DNA of 64,000 nucleotides from an uncultured Flavobacteriales bacterium (lineage in GTDB: Bacteria; Bacteroidota; Bacteroidia; Flavobacteriales; Crocinitomicaceae): NCBI GenBank assembly GCA_946480815.1, contig CAMLLB010000005.1, forward strand, positions 1-64,000, read 5' to 3'. The notes beneath the pieces are model-generated. The model had not been told where the DNA came from, ran no database searches, and saw nothing but the letters and a program-made list of their open reading frames with translations. The translations under genes were made by a program, and so were the position numbers. Positions 53,189 to 60,592 of this stretch are shown one piece after another. The first letter of the stretch is position 1, and each line of letters opens with the position of its first letter.

Positions 53189-54079
53189 ATGGAAAAGATC
53201 GTTATTGCAGGAGGTTCAGGGCTTATTGGAACAGCATTGGCAAATCATTTGAGAAAAGCCGGACATGAGGTTTGGATCCTTTCGCGCAAACCATCCGATG
53301 CAGCACATTTTGTCCTGAATTGGGATCCGGAATCGGGTAAAATAGATCATTCAGCGATTGCCGGTACAAATATCCTCATCAACTTGTGCGGGGCAGAACT
53401 GGCAGCAAAAAGATGGACAAAATCCCGGATCAATGAGTTGTACTCATCCCGAATTGAACCAACCAACTTTTTGTTTGAATCGTTTAAGAATTCATCAAAC
53501 CTTAAACAATATATTTCAGCTTCAGGTGCTGTGGCTTACGGATTCGAGCATCCGGAAAAGATTTACAAAGAATCCGATCCGTTCGGGAACGATATCATTT
53601 CAGACATAACCCGCAAATGGGAAAATGCAGCAGATCAATTTTTACAGATCTGTACGGTTTCAAAAATCCGGATTGCGGTGGTATTGAGTGAAACCGGTGG
53701 TGCTTTGGAGAAGTTGGCCAAGCCGATAAAAAAAGGATTCGGAGCGGTTCTTTCCTCGGGAGAACAAGCCATTCCCTGGATTTACAGCGAGGATCTATCC
53801 CGTATTTTCGAATACATTATTACACACAAACTGGAGGGAGCTTATCATGCTTCAGCCGGAAATACCACCAATAAAGAACTCACAAAACTCATTGCCAAGA
53901 CACTGAATAAAAGACTGTTGCCTGCGGTTCCGGCATTTATTGTTCGGGTCCTGTTCGGGAAAATGGCCATGATGCTGCTTTATGGGAACAAAGTCTCCAA
54001 TGAGAAAATTCATTCCGAAGGATTTTCTTTTCTTCACGGAAATCTTAATTCAACAATTCAACGTATTTTTGGAAAATAA
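53189..54079 (+). CDS. TIGR01777-family NAD(P)-binding epimerase-like protein
   Basis: This 296-residue protein has an atypical short-chain/epimerase fold with the nucleotide motif IAGGSGLIGTAL at residues 4-15. Conserved family motifs are NLCGAELAAKRWT, YISASGAVAYG (serine/tyrosine region) and a late PAFIVRVLFG segment. It resembles YfcH/SulA-like proteins of unknown substrate. No signal peptide is present. A strong terminator follows. Confidence 0.92.
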   Translation: MEKIVIAGGSGLIGTALANHLRKAGHEVWILSRKPSDAAHFVLNWDPESGKIDHSAIAGTNILINLCGAELAAKRWTKSRINELYSSRIEPTNFLFESFKNSSNLKQYISASGAVAYGFEHPEKIYKESDPFGNDIISDITRKWENAADQFLQICTVSKIRIAVVLSETGGALEKLAKPIKKGFGAVLSSGEQAIPWIYSEDLSRIFEYIITHKLEGAYHASAGNTTNKELTKLIAKTLNKRLLPAVPAFIVRVLFGKMAMMLLYGNKVSNEKIHSEGFSFLHGNLNSTIQRIFGK

Positions 54080-54109
54080 AAAATCCTTTGCCAATAGACA
54101 AAGGATTTT
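54080..54109 (+). terminator. Terminator after the TIGR01777 gene
   Basis: Exact arms AAAATCCTTTG and CAAAGGATTTT (54080-54090 and 54099-54109) surround an 8-base loop, starting at the stop codon. It is followed by GCTATTAA rather than a long T-run. Confidence 0.75.
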
Positions 54110-54333
54110 GCTATTAATCGAAAAAACAAGAGCACCCCTACTCCTGTTACTCAAAAGAGTACTTTTTAATGTGAATGACTATGAAAATCATTCGAACAAA
54201 ACAAAGATGAAACACAAGCTTGATTATCCGAAATCAATCTTTTTAAGATTTACGATAACCAAGCTTCAATCAATTATATTTAATTACCTGTAAATCAAAA
54301 TGTTACGAACATTATTTTAAGCAAAAAATTACA

Positions 54334-55908
54334 ATGTCCACAGGATCAACAGATAGTTTAGTTCGTTTAATTTCTTCCTTATCAAAGGCAGAAAAACGAA
54401 GTTTTAAGCTTTATGCGAACCGGAATTCTTCTTCCCAGGAAGAAATAAAGTATTTGCAGTTGTTTGATTTTATTGATAAAACAGAGAATTATTCTGACGA
54501 ATTGGCCATCTCCAAGATCAGCGGAATAAAAAAGAGCCAGCTTTCGAATATCAAAGCACATTTATATAAGCAGCTGCTAACCAGTTTGAGGCTTCAACAC
54601 GCGGCGCATTTGCCTACCATTGAAATCCGGGAATCAATGGACCATGCCCTGATCCTGTATGAAAAAGGCTTTTACAACCAGGCATTGAAATTATTGGAGA
54701 AAGCGAAACAACATGCACTAAAGATCCAATCAACGATTTTGCACCTGGAAATCCTGGATTTTGAGAAATTCATCGAATCGCAGCACATCACACGCAGCGT
54801 ATCTTCCCGTGCAGATGAACTGACAGCTGAAAGCAGGGCCTTGAGTAAACATGTACAAGGAAGCATCCAGTTTTCAAATTTATCCTTGCAACTCTATGCC
54901 CTGAATGTGAAAGTGGGATTTGTGCGGGATGAAAAAGACTACCGTTTCGTCAAGGAATTCTTTGCCAAGCGTTTGCCCGAGTACCAGATTTCAGAACTCA
55001 GTTTCGAAGAAAAAATGCACTTGTACAATGCCTATGTGTGGTACCATTACATCACCCAGGAATTCTTAATGTGCTTCAAATACGCCAGTTTGTGGGTGAA
55101 ATTATTCGAAGATCATGAACATGTAAAGGACCATTACCGCGAAATGTACCTGAAAGGCTTATACAATTTGCAGAATGCGCTGTTCAATTTGAGAAATCAC
55201 AAACGCTTGCTCGAATCCATTGAAAAACTGGAAAGTGCGGACCTGGGAGACCGTGAGAATGAGAATATCGCTTTACTTCACCGGATGTATTGGCTTACTG
55301 CGAAGATCAATTATTATTATCTGTGCGGGACTTTTTCAGAAGGACTTGAGATCGTTCCGAAAGTGGAGCAATTTATTTCCGATCACGAAGACCGTCTGGA
55401 CAACCACCGCATTATGATCCTGTATTATAAAGTAGCTTGTTTGTACTTCGGTAACGGGGATAACAAAATGGCGATCAAATATTTGAACCGGATCATTCAA
55501 TTGAAGGACGTTTCCCTTCGGGAAGATATTCAGGCTTTTGCACGGATCCTGAACCTGATCGCACATTTTGAATTGGGCACAGACGACCATTTATTGGATT
55601 ACCAGATCAAATCGGTTTACCGTTTCCTTCGCAACATGGGGGATTTGCACGGAGTACAGCAGGAAATTCTGAACTTCCTGCGCCAGCTCCCTTTCGCAGA
55701 TGATCGCTCGCTAATGCGTGCGTTCCGCATTCTTCATGGAAAACTGGTGAAATTATCCAAACTTCCTTACGAAAAACGGCCATTCCTATACCTGGATATT
55801 ATCTCATGGCTGGAGTGTAAGATCGAAAAACGAACCGTTCAGGAAGTCATTCGCGGTAAATTCCTGTTGGAACAGGAAACAGGTCAAAGCGTCTATTTCC
55901 CTGAATAG
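54334..55908 (+). CDS. Hypothetical helical (TPR-like) protein
   Basis: This 524-residue cytoplasmic protein is strongly helical and lacks signal or membrane segments. The N-terminal SSLSKAEKRSFKLYANRN motif and the SGIKKSQLSNIKAHLYKQLL segment are recurrent in Bacteroidota hypothetical proteins, I believe, but I cannot name the family. The central part has repeat-like helices similar to TPR (for example MILYYKVACLYFGNGDNKMA). It lies between a terminator and the bcp gene and has a simple AT-rich upstream region. Possible scaffold or regulator; unproven. Confidence 0.75.
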   Translation: MSTGSTDSLVRLISSLSKAEKRSFKLYANRNSSSQEEIKYLQLFDFIDKTENYSDELAISKISGIKKSQLSNIKAHLYKQLLTSLRLQHAAHLPTIEIRESMDHALILYEKGFYNQALKLLEKAKQHALKIQSTILHLEILDFEKFIESQHITRSVSSRADELTAESRALSKHVQGSIQFSNLSLQLYALNVKVGFVRDEKDYRFVKEFFAKRLPEYQISELSFEEKMHLYNAYVWYHYITQEFLMCFKYASLWVKLFEDHEHVKDHYREMYLKGLYNLQNALFNLRNHKRLLESIEKLESADLGDRENENIALLHRMYWLTAKINYYYLCGTFSEGLEIVPKVEQFISDHEDRLDNHRIMILYYKVACLYFGNGDNKMAIKYLNRIIQLKDVSLREDIQAFARILNLIAHFELGTDDHLLDYQIKSVYRFLRNMGDLHGVQQEILNFLRQLPFADDRSLMRAFRILHGKLVKLSKLPYEKRPFLYLDIISWLECKIEKRTVQEVIRGKFLLEQETGQSVYFPE

Positions 55909-56006
55909 GAAAGGAAATCAGAAGAATTGAATTTTCAGGAACGAACAAAATGACGAAAAATTAAGCAAAAAATACAGCGCAAACTTGTCAGTTTGAAAAT
56001 AAGTTG

Positions 56007-56014
56007 TACTTTTG
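56007..56014 (+). promoter_or_regulatory. Promoter with -7 box TACTTTTG upstream of bcp
   Basis: TACTTTTG lies 19 bases after a TTG (55985-55987), the spacing usual for Bacteroidota -33/-7 promoters. The leader to ATG 56056 is about 35 bases. Confidence 0.6.
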
Positions 56015-56055
56015 ATTACATATTCGTCAGATATATGTTTAAATAATCAACATTG

Positions 56056-56514
56056 ATGACAGGATTAAAAGTAGGTGATCGAATGCCTGATTTTCAGGGA
56101 AAAGATCAAAATGGAAAAGAAATTACGAATCGCGATTTTACCAATAAAAAATTAGTGATCTATTTCTATCCGAAAGACAATACACCGGCTTGTACGAACC
56201 AGGCATGCAGTTTAAGGGACTCGTACGGGAAGTTAAAAAAAGCGGGGTATTCCATTTTGGGAGTAAGTATGGATACGGAAAAAGCACACACGCGGTTTAT
56301 TGAAAAGTTTAGCTTACCTTTTCCATTGGTCGCAGATACCGAACGGAAAATGATCGATGCATTTAAAGTTTGGGGCTTGAAAAAATTTATGGGGCGTGAA
56401 TACGATGGAATCCACCGGACCACGTTTATCGTAAATGAAAAGGGGATTATTACACATATAATAGAGAAACCAAAAACAAAAATTCACGGTGAGGAGATCT
56501 TAAATTTAGAATGA
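56056..56514 (+). CDS. bcp: Thioredoxin-dependent peroxiredoxin, BCP family
   Basis: This 152-residue peroxiredoxin reduces peroxides using a peroxidatic Cys46 in DNTPACTNQAC, with resolving Cys51 five residues later, the BCP arrangement. Other family motifs include YFYPKDNTPAC and SLPFPLVADTERKM. The start is ATG 56056, next to a TTG at 56053. It lies upstream of recA with an 80-base gap, and both have their own -7 boxes. Confidence 0.95.
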   Translation: MTGLKVGDRMPDFQGKDQNGKEITNRDFTNKKLVIYFYPKDNTPACTNQACSLRDSYGKLKKAGYSILGVSMDTEKAHTRFIEKFSLPFPLVADTERKMIDAFKVWGLKKFMGREYDGIHRTTFIVNEKGIITHIIEKPKTKIHGEEILNLE

Positions 56515-56527
56515 TCCGAACATCGTA

Positions 56528-56558
56528 AGTAGTTTACGACCTACTGGTCATACATTTG
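56528..56558 (+). promoter_or_regulatory. recA promoter with adjacent inverted repeat
   Basis: A -7 box TACATTTG (56551-56558) lies 36 bases before the recA ATG. A dyad AGTAG-N8-CTACT (56528-56545) ends 5 bases upstream of it, where an operator could block the polymerase. Whether it is an SOS-type site is unknown. Confidence 0.4.
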
Positions 56559-56594
56559 CAGAAACGATAACAAAACGATTTAAAATTAAGCGAT

Positions 56595-57626
56595 ATGGCA
56601 GTTAAAGAAATCAACCCGGAAAAATTGAAAGCACTTCAGCTAACAATGGAAAAGTTAGACAAGACTTTCGGAAAAGGATCTGTAATGAAATTGGGAGACA
56701 ATGCAATTGAAGAGGTGGAAGTGATTCCTTCCGGTTCAATTACCCTGGACTTGGCCCTTGGAGTAAACGGTTACCCAAAAGGACGAATCGTTGAAATTTA
56801 CGGTCCTGAATCATCAGGAAAAACAACCCTGGCAATTCATGCAATTGCAGAAGTGCAAAGACAAGGTGGAATTGCTGCGATTGTGGATGCAGAGCATGCG
56901 TTTGACCAGTTTTACGCTCAAAAATTGGGTGTAGACATTGACAACTTATTAATCTCTCAACCGGATAATGGTGAACAGGCATTGGAAATTGCGGATAGTT
57001 TGATCCGTTCCGGAGCAGTGGACCTATTAGTAATTGACTCGGTTGCAGCATTGACGCCAAAAGCAGAGATCGAAGGGGAAATGGGTGATTCTCAAATGGG
57101 ATTACAGGCTCGTTTGATGTCCAAAGCACTTCGTAAGCTGACAGGTTCGATCAACAAAGCAAAATGCTGTTGTATTTTCATCAACCAGTTGCGCGATAAG
57201 ATCGGTGTGATGTTCGGTAACCCTGAAACAACAACAGGAGGAAATGCCTTGAAGTTCTATGCATCGATGCGTATTGATATCCGCAGAGCAAGTCAGATCA
57301 AAGAAGGAGAAGACGTAATTGGTAACCGCGTGAAAGTAAAAGTGGTGAAGAACAAAGTAGCTCCTCCGTTCCGTAAAGCTGAGTTCGATATCATGTACGG
57401 AGAAGGAATTTCCAAAGTAGGTGAAGTGATCGACTTGGGAGTAGAATTGAACATCCTGAAGAAAAGCGGTTCCTGGTTCTCTTACGGTGAAACACGTTTG
57501 GGACAGGGAAGGGATTCCGTAAAAAATATGATTGCCGATAATCCGGAATTAATGGACGAATTAGAAGCAAAAATCAAAGAAGCTCTTGGTGCTACCGGCG
57601 CTCCGGTGGTGGTAGACCAGGACTAA
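56595..57626 (+). CDS. recA: Recombinase RecA
   Basis: This 343-residue ATPase assembles on single-stranded DNA, promotes strand exchange and triggers SOS-type cleavage. Walker A is [14 protein letters not shown] at about 69. The loop regions include [20 protein letters not shown] and [17 protein letters not shown], both typical. The C-terminal acidic tail ends VVVDQD. The preceding interval holds a possible operator dyad. Confidence 0.98.
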   Translation: MAVKEINPEKLKALQLTMEKLDKTFGKGSVMKLGDNAIEEVEVIPSGSITLDLALGVNGYPKGRIVEIYGPESSGKTTLAIHAIAEVQRQGGIAAIVDAEHAFDQFYAQKLGVDIDNLLISQPDNGEQALEIADSLIRSGAVDLLVIDSVAALTPKAEIEGEMGDSQMGLQARLMSKALRKLTGSINKAKCCCIFINQLRDKIGVMFGNPETTTGGNALKFYASMRIDIRRASQIKEGEDVIGNRVKVKVVKNKVAPPFRKAEFDIMYGEGISKVGEVIDLGVELNILKKSGSWFSYGETRLGQGRDSVKNMIADNPELMDELEAKIKEALGATGAPVVVDQD

Positions 57627-57636
57627 CTGCATATCG

Positions 57637-57684
57637 TTTCCAATGAGTCCTGTCCGCTATGGCGGATGGGACTTGTATTGGAAA
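57637..57684 (+). terminator. Hairpin after recA
   Basis: Outer arms TTTCCAAT/ATTGGAAA enclose inner TCCGC/GCGGA arms and GAGTCC/GGGACT-like bases. No T-run follows, so termination is less certain than the fold. The TCCGC core also occurs in the repeat at 50526-50609. Confidence 0.55.
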
Positions 57685-57689
57685 TAAGG

Positions 57690-57899
57690 AACCACATAGG
57701 AGCAGAGGTCACATAGTGTGATGTTTTTGTTATCTATATGGGGTAACTCACTAGAGTTAAAAAACCATTATTTCAATCACCATCTGCCTGAGAGATAATC
57801 TGGTTAAGATGTCCTCTCTGTGTTTCTATATGACTACCTCAGGCGATTCCTTCATTGAAGGAGCCTTCGTCTTCAGATGCTTCGCAGCTTCTTGTGGTT
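57690..57899. repeat. AACCACATAGG...TGTGGTT interspersed element
   Basis: Left end AACCACATAGG and right end TGTGGTT are inverted. Between them lie GGAGCAGAGGTCACATAG and, in opposite sense, GTCCTCTCTGTGTTTCTATA, so two halves face each other. It belongs with the elements at 10921-10999 and 49463-49490. Confidence 0.55.
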
Positions 57900-57928
57900 A
57901 AATTAGTACCTTCTCGACAATATTTCCT

Positions 57929-57936
57929 TACTTTTG
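57929..57936 (+). promoter_or_regulatory. -7 box TACTTTTG before yicC
   Basis: A TAnnTTTG match lies 15 bases before the chosen ATG at 57952 and would drive yicC-gmk-nadD. Confidence 0.5.
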
Positions 57937-57951
57937 CCCAAACTGAAGCAT

Positions 57952-58818
57952 ATGGTATTATCAATGACCGGCTACGGAAAAGCAAGTGGTTCCTTCCAGG
58001 GGAAGAAAATTGTTGTGGAAATCCGTTCCTTAAACAGTAAAAGCTTAGATCTGAATATGCGTGCAATTCCATTGTATCGTGAGATTGAATTGGAAAATCG
58101 TTCGATTGTTGCCGAATTATTAGACAGGGGTAAAGTGGAATTGTCCATTTCTTTGGAGAATTCAGGTGAAACGAAGAATTACGCGATCAATCGTGATTTG
58201 GCACAGGCTTATTACAAAGACATCAAGGAAACAGCCGAGTTATTGGGTGAGCCAGCGGATGACATTTTATCCATGGTCCTCAGAATGCCGGAGATTTACT
58301 CCAACGAGAAGGAAGCCCTTTCTGATGAAGAATCCACTTTCGTACAAAGTTTGGTAAGAGAAGCTTGTCAGCATTTGAACGAATTCCGTAAGCAGGAAGG
58401 CGATCAGTTGCGCAAAGACTTCGAAGGGAATATTCAGCGCATTGATGAATTACTGGCTGAAGTTCCGAAGTATGAAACGGCGCGCATCGAAGCAGTTCGT
58501 GAGCGTATGAAGACCGGATTGGAGAAAATTACGAATATCTCGATCGATCTGAACCGTTTGGAGCAGGAAATCATTTTCTACATTGAAAAGATGGACGTGT
58601 CGGAAGAAAAAATGCGTCTTTCCAATCACCTGAACTACTTCCTGGAAACCATGAACATTCCGTTATGTGGGAAGAAATTAGGTTTCATCACACAGGAAAT
58701 CGGCCGTGAGATCAATACACTTGGAAGCAAATCCTACCACGTGGAAATGCAGAAATTGGTGGTTGAAATGAAAGATCATCTGGAGAAGATCAAAGAACAA
58801 GTTTTAAATACCCTGTAA
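57952..58818 (+). CDS. yicC: YicC-family endoribonuclease-like protein
   Basis: This 288-residue protein has the YicC hallmark opening SMTGYGKASG and GKKIVVEIRSLNSKSLD (N-terminal YicC domain), then a coiled middle and the C-terminal DUF1732-type region RLSNHLNYFLETMN with HVEMQKLVVEMKDHLEKIKEQ. YicC proteins have been reported to be RNases. ATG 57952 is chosen over TTG 57934 to match the family start. It overlaps nothing but is 2 bases from gmk, in the usual yicC-gmk order. Confidence 0.94.
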   Translation: MVLSMTGYGKASGSFQGKKIVVEIRSLNSKSLDLNMRAIPLYREIELENRSIVAELLDRGKVELSISLENSGETKNYAINRDLAQAYYKDIKETAELLGEPADDILSMVLRMPEIYSNEKEALSDEESTFVQSLVREACQHLNEFRKQEGDQLRKDFEGNIQRIDELLAEVPKYETARIEAVRERMKTGLEKITNISIDLNRLEQEIIFYIEKMDVSEEKMRLSNHLNYFLETMNIPLCGKKLGFITQEIGREINTLGSKSYHVEMQKLVVEMKDHLEKIKEQVLNTL

Positions 58819-58820
58819 AA

Positions 58821-59405
58821 ATGGCATTTGATTCGAGTGGCGGTAAATGTGTGATCTTTTCAGCTCCTTCAGGTGCGGGAAAAACCACCATTGTTCAATA
58901 CTTGTTAGGAGAACTTCCGGAACTGTCTTTCTCTATTTCAGCTTGTAGTCGTGATCCGCGCGGAGAGGAAGAACACGGAAAGCACTATTATTTTTTGGGA
59001 ATCGAAGGATTTAAACAAAGAATTGATGGCGGTGAGTTCATCGAATGGGAAGAGGTATACACGGATAATTTTTATGGGACTCTGGCTTCAGAGTTGGAAC
59101 GGATCTGGGGAGAAGGGAAAACCGTTATTTTTGATGTAGATGTGGTTGGAGGATTGAACCTGAAAAAGATCATGGGTGACAATGCCCTTGCGATTTTTGT
59201 ACAGCCTCCTTCTTTTGAAGCATTGGAAAGTCGCTTACGTTTCAGAAGTACGGAAACGGAAGAAAAGATTTCCATGCGTTTGGCAAAAGCACAGATCGAA
59301 TTGGATCGTGCCCCGGAGTTCGATTACATTCTTTTAAATGATGATTTGAAAAGAGCTTGCAAAGAAGCAAAAGAGATCGTTGACAAATTTATTTCGGAAT
59401 CATGA
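58821..59405 (+). CDS. gmk: Guanylate kinase
   Basis: This enzyme phosphorylates GMP to GDP with ATP. The 194-residue protein has the P-loop FSAPSGAGKTTIV and the GMP-binding segment ISACSRDPRGEEEHGKHYYF. The later FIEWEEVYTDNFYGT motif is typical. It starts 2 bases after yicC and overlaps nadD by 4 bases (ATGA), so the three genes are translationally coupled. Confidence 0.97.
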   Translation: MAFDSSGGKCVIFSAPSGAGKTTIVQYLLGELPELSFSISACSRDPRGEEEHGKHYYFLGIEGFKQRIDGGEFIEWEEVYTDNFYGTLASELERIWGEGKTVIFDVDVVGGLNLKKIMGDNALAIFVQPPSFEALESRLRFRSTETEEKISMRLAKAQIELDRAPEFDYILLNDDLKRACKEAKEIVDKFISES

Positions 59406-60016
59406 GAGTAGGTTTGTATTTCGGAACGTTCAATCCCATTCATGTCGGCCATTTGGTTATTGCGAATTTCATGGCGGAATTCACGGATATTGACCAGGTT
59501 TGGTTGGTCGTTACTCCACAAAATCCATTGAAACTCAAATCGTCTTTGTTACCGGATTATCATCGTTTGGCAATTGTCAATGAAGCAATCCAGGACAACA
59601 TTAATTTGAAGGCATCGGATATTGAATTTAAATTGCCGCAACCGAATTACACGGCGACTACCTTAGCTTACCTGAAAGAGAAATATCCGAAACACGAATT
59701 TTCCCTGATTATGGGAGAAGACAACCTGAGAACTTTCCACAAGTGGTATAACCACGAACATCTTCTGGCGAATTACAAATTTTATGTCTATCCGAGGGTA
59801 TTGACGATCCAGGAGGAAGAGGAAGTTCAGGAAATTGGCCATCATCCGGAAAATGGATTTAAGAATCATCCGAATATCATCATGTGTGAGGATGCACCGG
59901 TGATGAAAGTTTCATCGAGTTTCGTACGACATGCCATTAAAGATGGAAAAGATGTTCGTTACCTGCTGACGGATCCTGTTCGCAAGTACATCGATGAAAT
60001 GAATTTTTACCGCTAA
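59402..60016 (+). CDS. nadD: Nicotinate-nucleotide adenylyltransferase
   Basis: This 204-residue enzyme makes nicotinic acid adenine dinucleotide from NaMN and ATP in NAD synthesis. The nucleotidyltransferase HxGH motif is GTFNPIHVGHLVIA. The C-terminal SSFVRHAIKDGKDVRYLLT matches the usual SSTxIR-like ATP-binding segment. Overlap with gmk by 4 bases supports coupling. Its product also depends on quinolinate, which the kynurenine genes in this window could in principle help supply, but the intermediate genes are not here. Confidence 0.96.
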   Translation: MRVGLYFGTFNPIHVGHLVIANFMAEFTDIDQVWLVVTPQNPLKLKSSLLPDYHRLAIVNEAIQDNINLKASDIEFKLPQPNYTATTLAYLKEKYPKHEFSLIMGEDNLRTFHKWYNHEHLLANYKFYVYPRVLTIQEEEEVQEIGHHPENGFKNHPNIIMCEDAPVMKVSSSFVRHAIKDGKDVRYLLTDPVRKYIDEMNFYR

Positions 60017-60019
60017 GCC

Positions 60020-60247
60020 TTATTTACGTTTGAACAATCGTGCAATTTGCTTACGGAAGAAAAACATCAGAATTAAATAAGGTATTGCAATCAGGAACAA
60101 AATTCCGGTATTGATCGAAGAACCAAACGAATTTTCATTCAACTCACTTCCCTGCTGCGCCAATAGTTTACATTGCGAACAACCTTGTCCGAAGGCAAAA
60201 TCAACAACAATTAGTGTAATTGCAAGTAAAAACAAGCGTTTTTTCAT
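60020..60247 (-). CDS. Small exported membrane protein
   Basis: This 75-residue protein has a signal peptide (about 1-20, ending FAFGQ). A short cysteine-bearing segment GCSQCKLLAQQG comes next, then a second hydrophobic segment (about 47-63, TGILFLIAIPYLILMFFF), and a basic tail FKRK. The GCSQC motif could bind metal or heme or form a disulfide. I do not recognise a named family. A -7 box four bases before the ATG supports its reality. It ends three bases from nadD on the opposite strand. Confidence 0.7.
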   Translation of the reverse strand: MKKRLFLLAITLIVVDFAFGQGCSQCKLLAQQGSELNENSFGSSINTGILFLIAIPYLILMFFFRKQIARLFKRK

Positions 60248-60251
60248 GTGA

Positions 60252-60259
60252 CAAAATTA
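60252..60259 (-). promoter_or_regulatory. -7 box TAATTTTG, 4 nt before the small membrane protein
   Basis: The minus strand reads TAATTTTG, then TCAC, then ATG. Same spacing as dxr, frnE-type, dCMP deaminase and DUF6495 genes. Confidence 0.6.
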
Positions 60260-60436
60260 CAAACAAAAGGCTTAAGACAGGTCAGTTGGATTGGGATTTA
60301 ACATATTGGGATTTGGAAAGAATAAAGGGAATTGAAATCCAGGAATTTTTGTGAGTACCCCGATATTGTCGGGATAGTTAAAAGGGTTGCGAACCAGTGT
60401 TAGATGGTTAGTGGTCATTCAATTAATTATAAATCT

Positions 60437-60464
60437 GTAAACGAGTTAGTTAAAAGGTTTACAA
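60437..60464 (+). repeat. 28-bp repeat copy A
   Basis: It begins GTAAACGAGTTAGTT and ends GGTTTACAA. Its outer TAAAC/GTTTA ends are self-complementary; the core has one base different from copies B and C. Confidence 0.6.
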
Positions 60465-60503
60465 TTAAGGGTTAATCGGTTGTTTATCAACAAATTGCAA
60501 ATG

Positions 60504-60531
60504 ATAAACGAGTTAACTAAATGGTTTACAA
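60504..60531 (+). repeat. 28-bp repeat copy B
   Basis: It begins ATAAACGAGTTAACT and ends GGTTTACAA. It matches copy D (13685-13712) except at two positions by my count. Confidence 0.6.
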
Positions 60532-60556
60532 AGAAAGGACCAATCGATATCAAAGA

Positions 60557-60584
60557 GTAAACAAGTTAACTAAAAGGTTTACAA
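60557..60584 (+). repeat. 28-bp repeat copy C
   Basis: It begins GTAAACAAGTTAACT and ends GGTTTACAA. It is the copy nearest the helicase stop, 9 bases away. Confidence 0.6.
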
Positions 60585-60592
60585 CTTGGGAA

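Larger units (their letters stand above)
57627..57951. other. 325-bp intergenic region with hairpin and repeat element
   Basis: It holds a recA-distal hairpin (57637-57684), a CCACATAGG-type repeat element (57690-57899) and a -7 box TACTTTTG at 57929-57936 upstream of yicC. No coding frame is supported. Confidence 0.6.
60248..60592. other. 345-bp intergenic region with three direct repeats
   Basis: It contains the -7 box for the small membrane protein (60252-60259, minus) and three same-direction 28-bp repeats (60437-60464, 60504-60531, 60557-60584) downstream of the helicase. No gene is supported; the apparent open frame at 60521-60847 plus runs through the repeat and helicase antisense. 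Confidence 0.6.

Noticed and set aside
57780..57840. TPP-riboswitch-like CTGAGAGAT segment upstream of yicC
   Set aside because: Only a short resemblance is present. The conserved GGGGTGC and ACCTGATC elements are missing, and it lies in an interspersed repeat far from thiamine genes.
60437..60584. Three 28-bp repeats as a CRISPR array
   Set aside because: Spacings differ (67 and 53 bases between starts), an AT-rich dyad dominates, no cas genes are present, and related copies lie elsewhere in inverted form.
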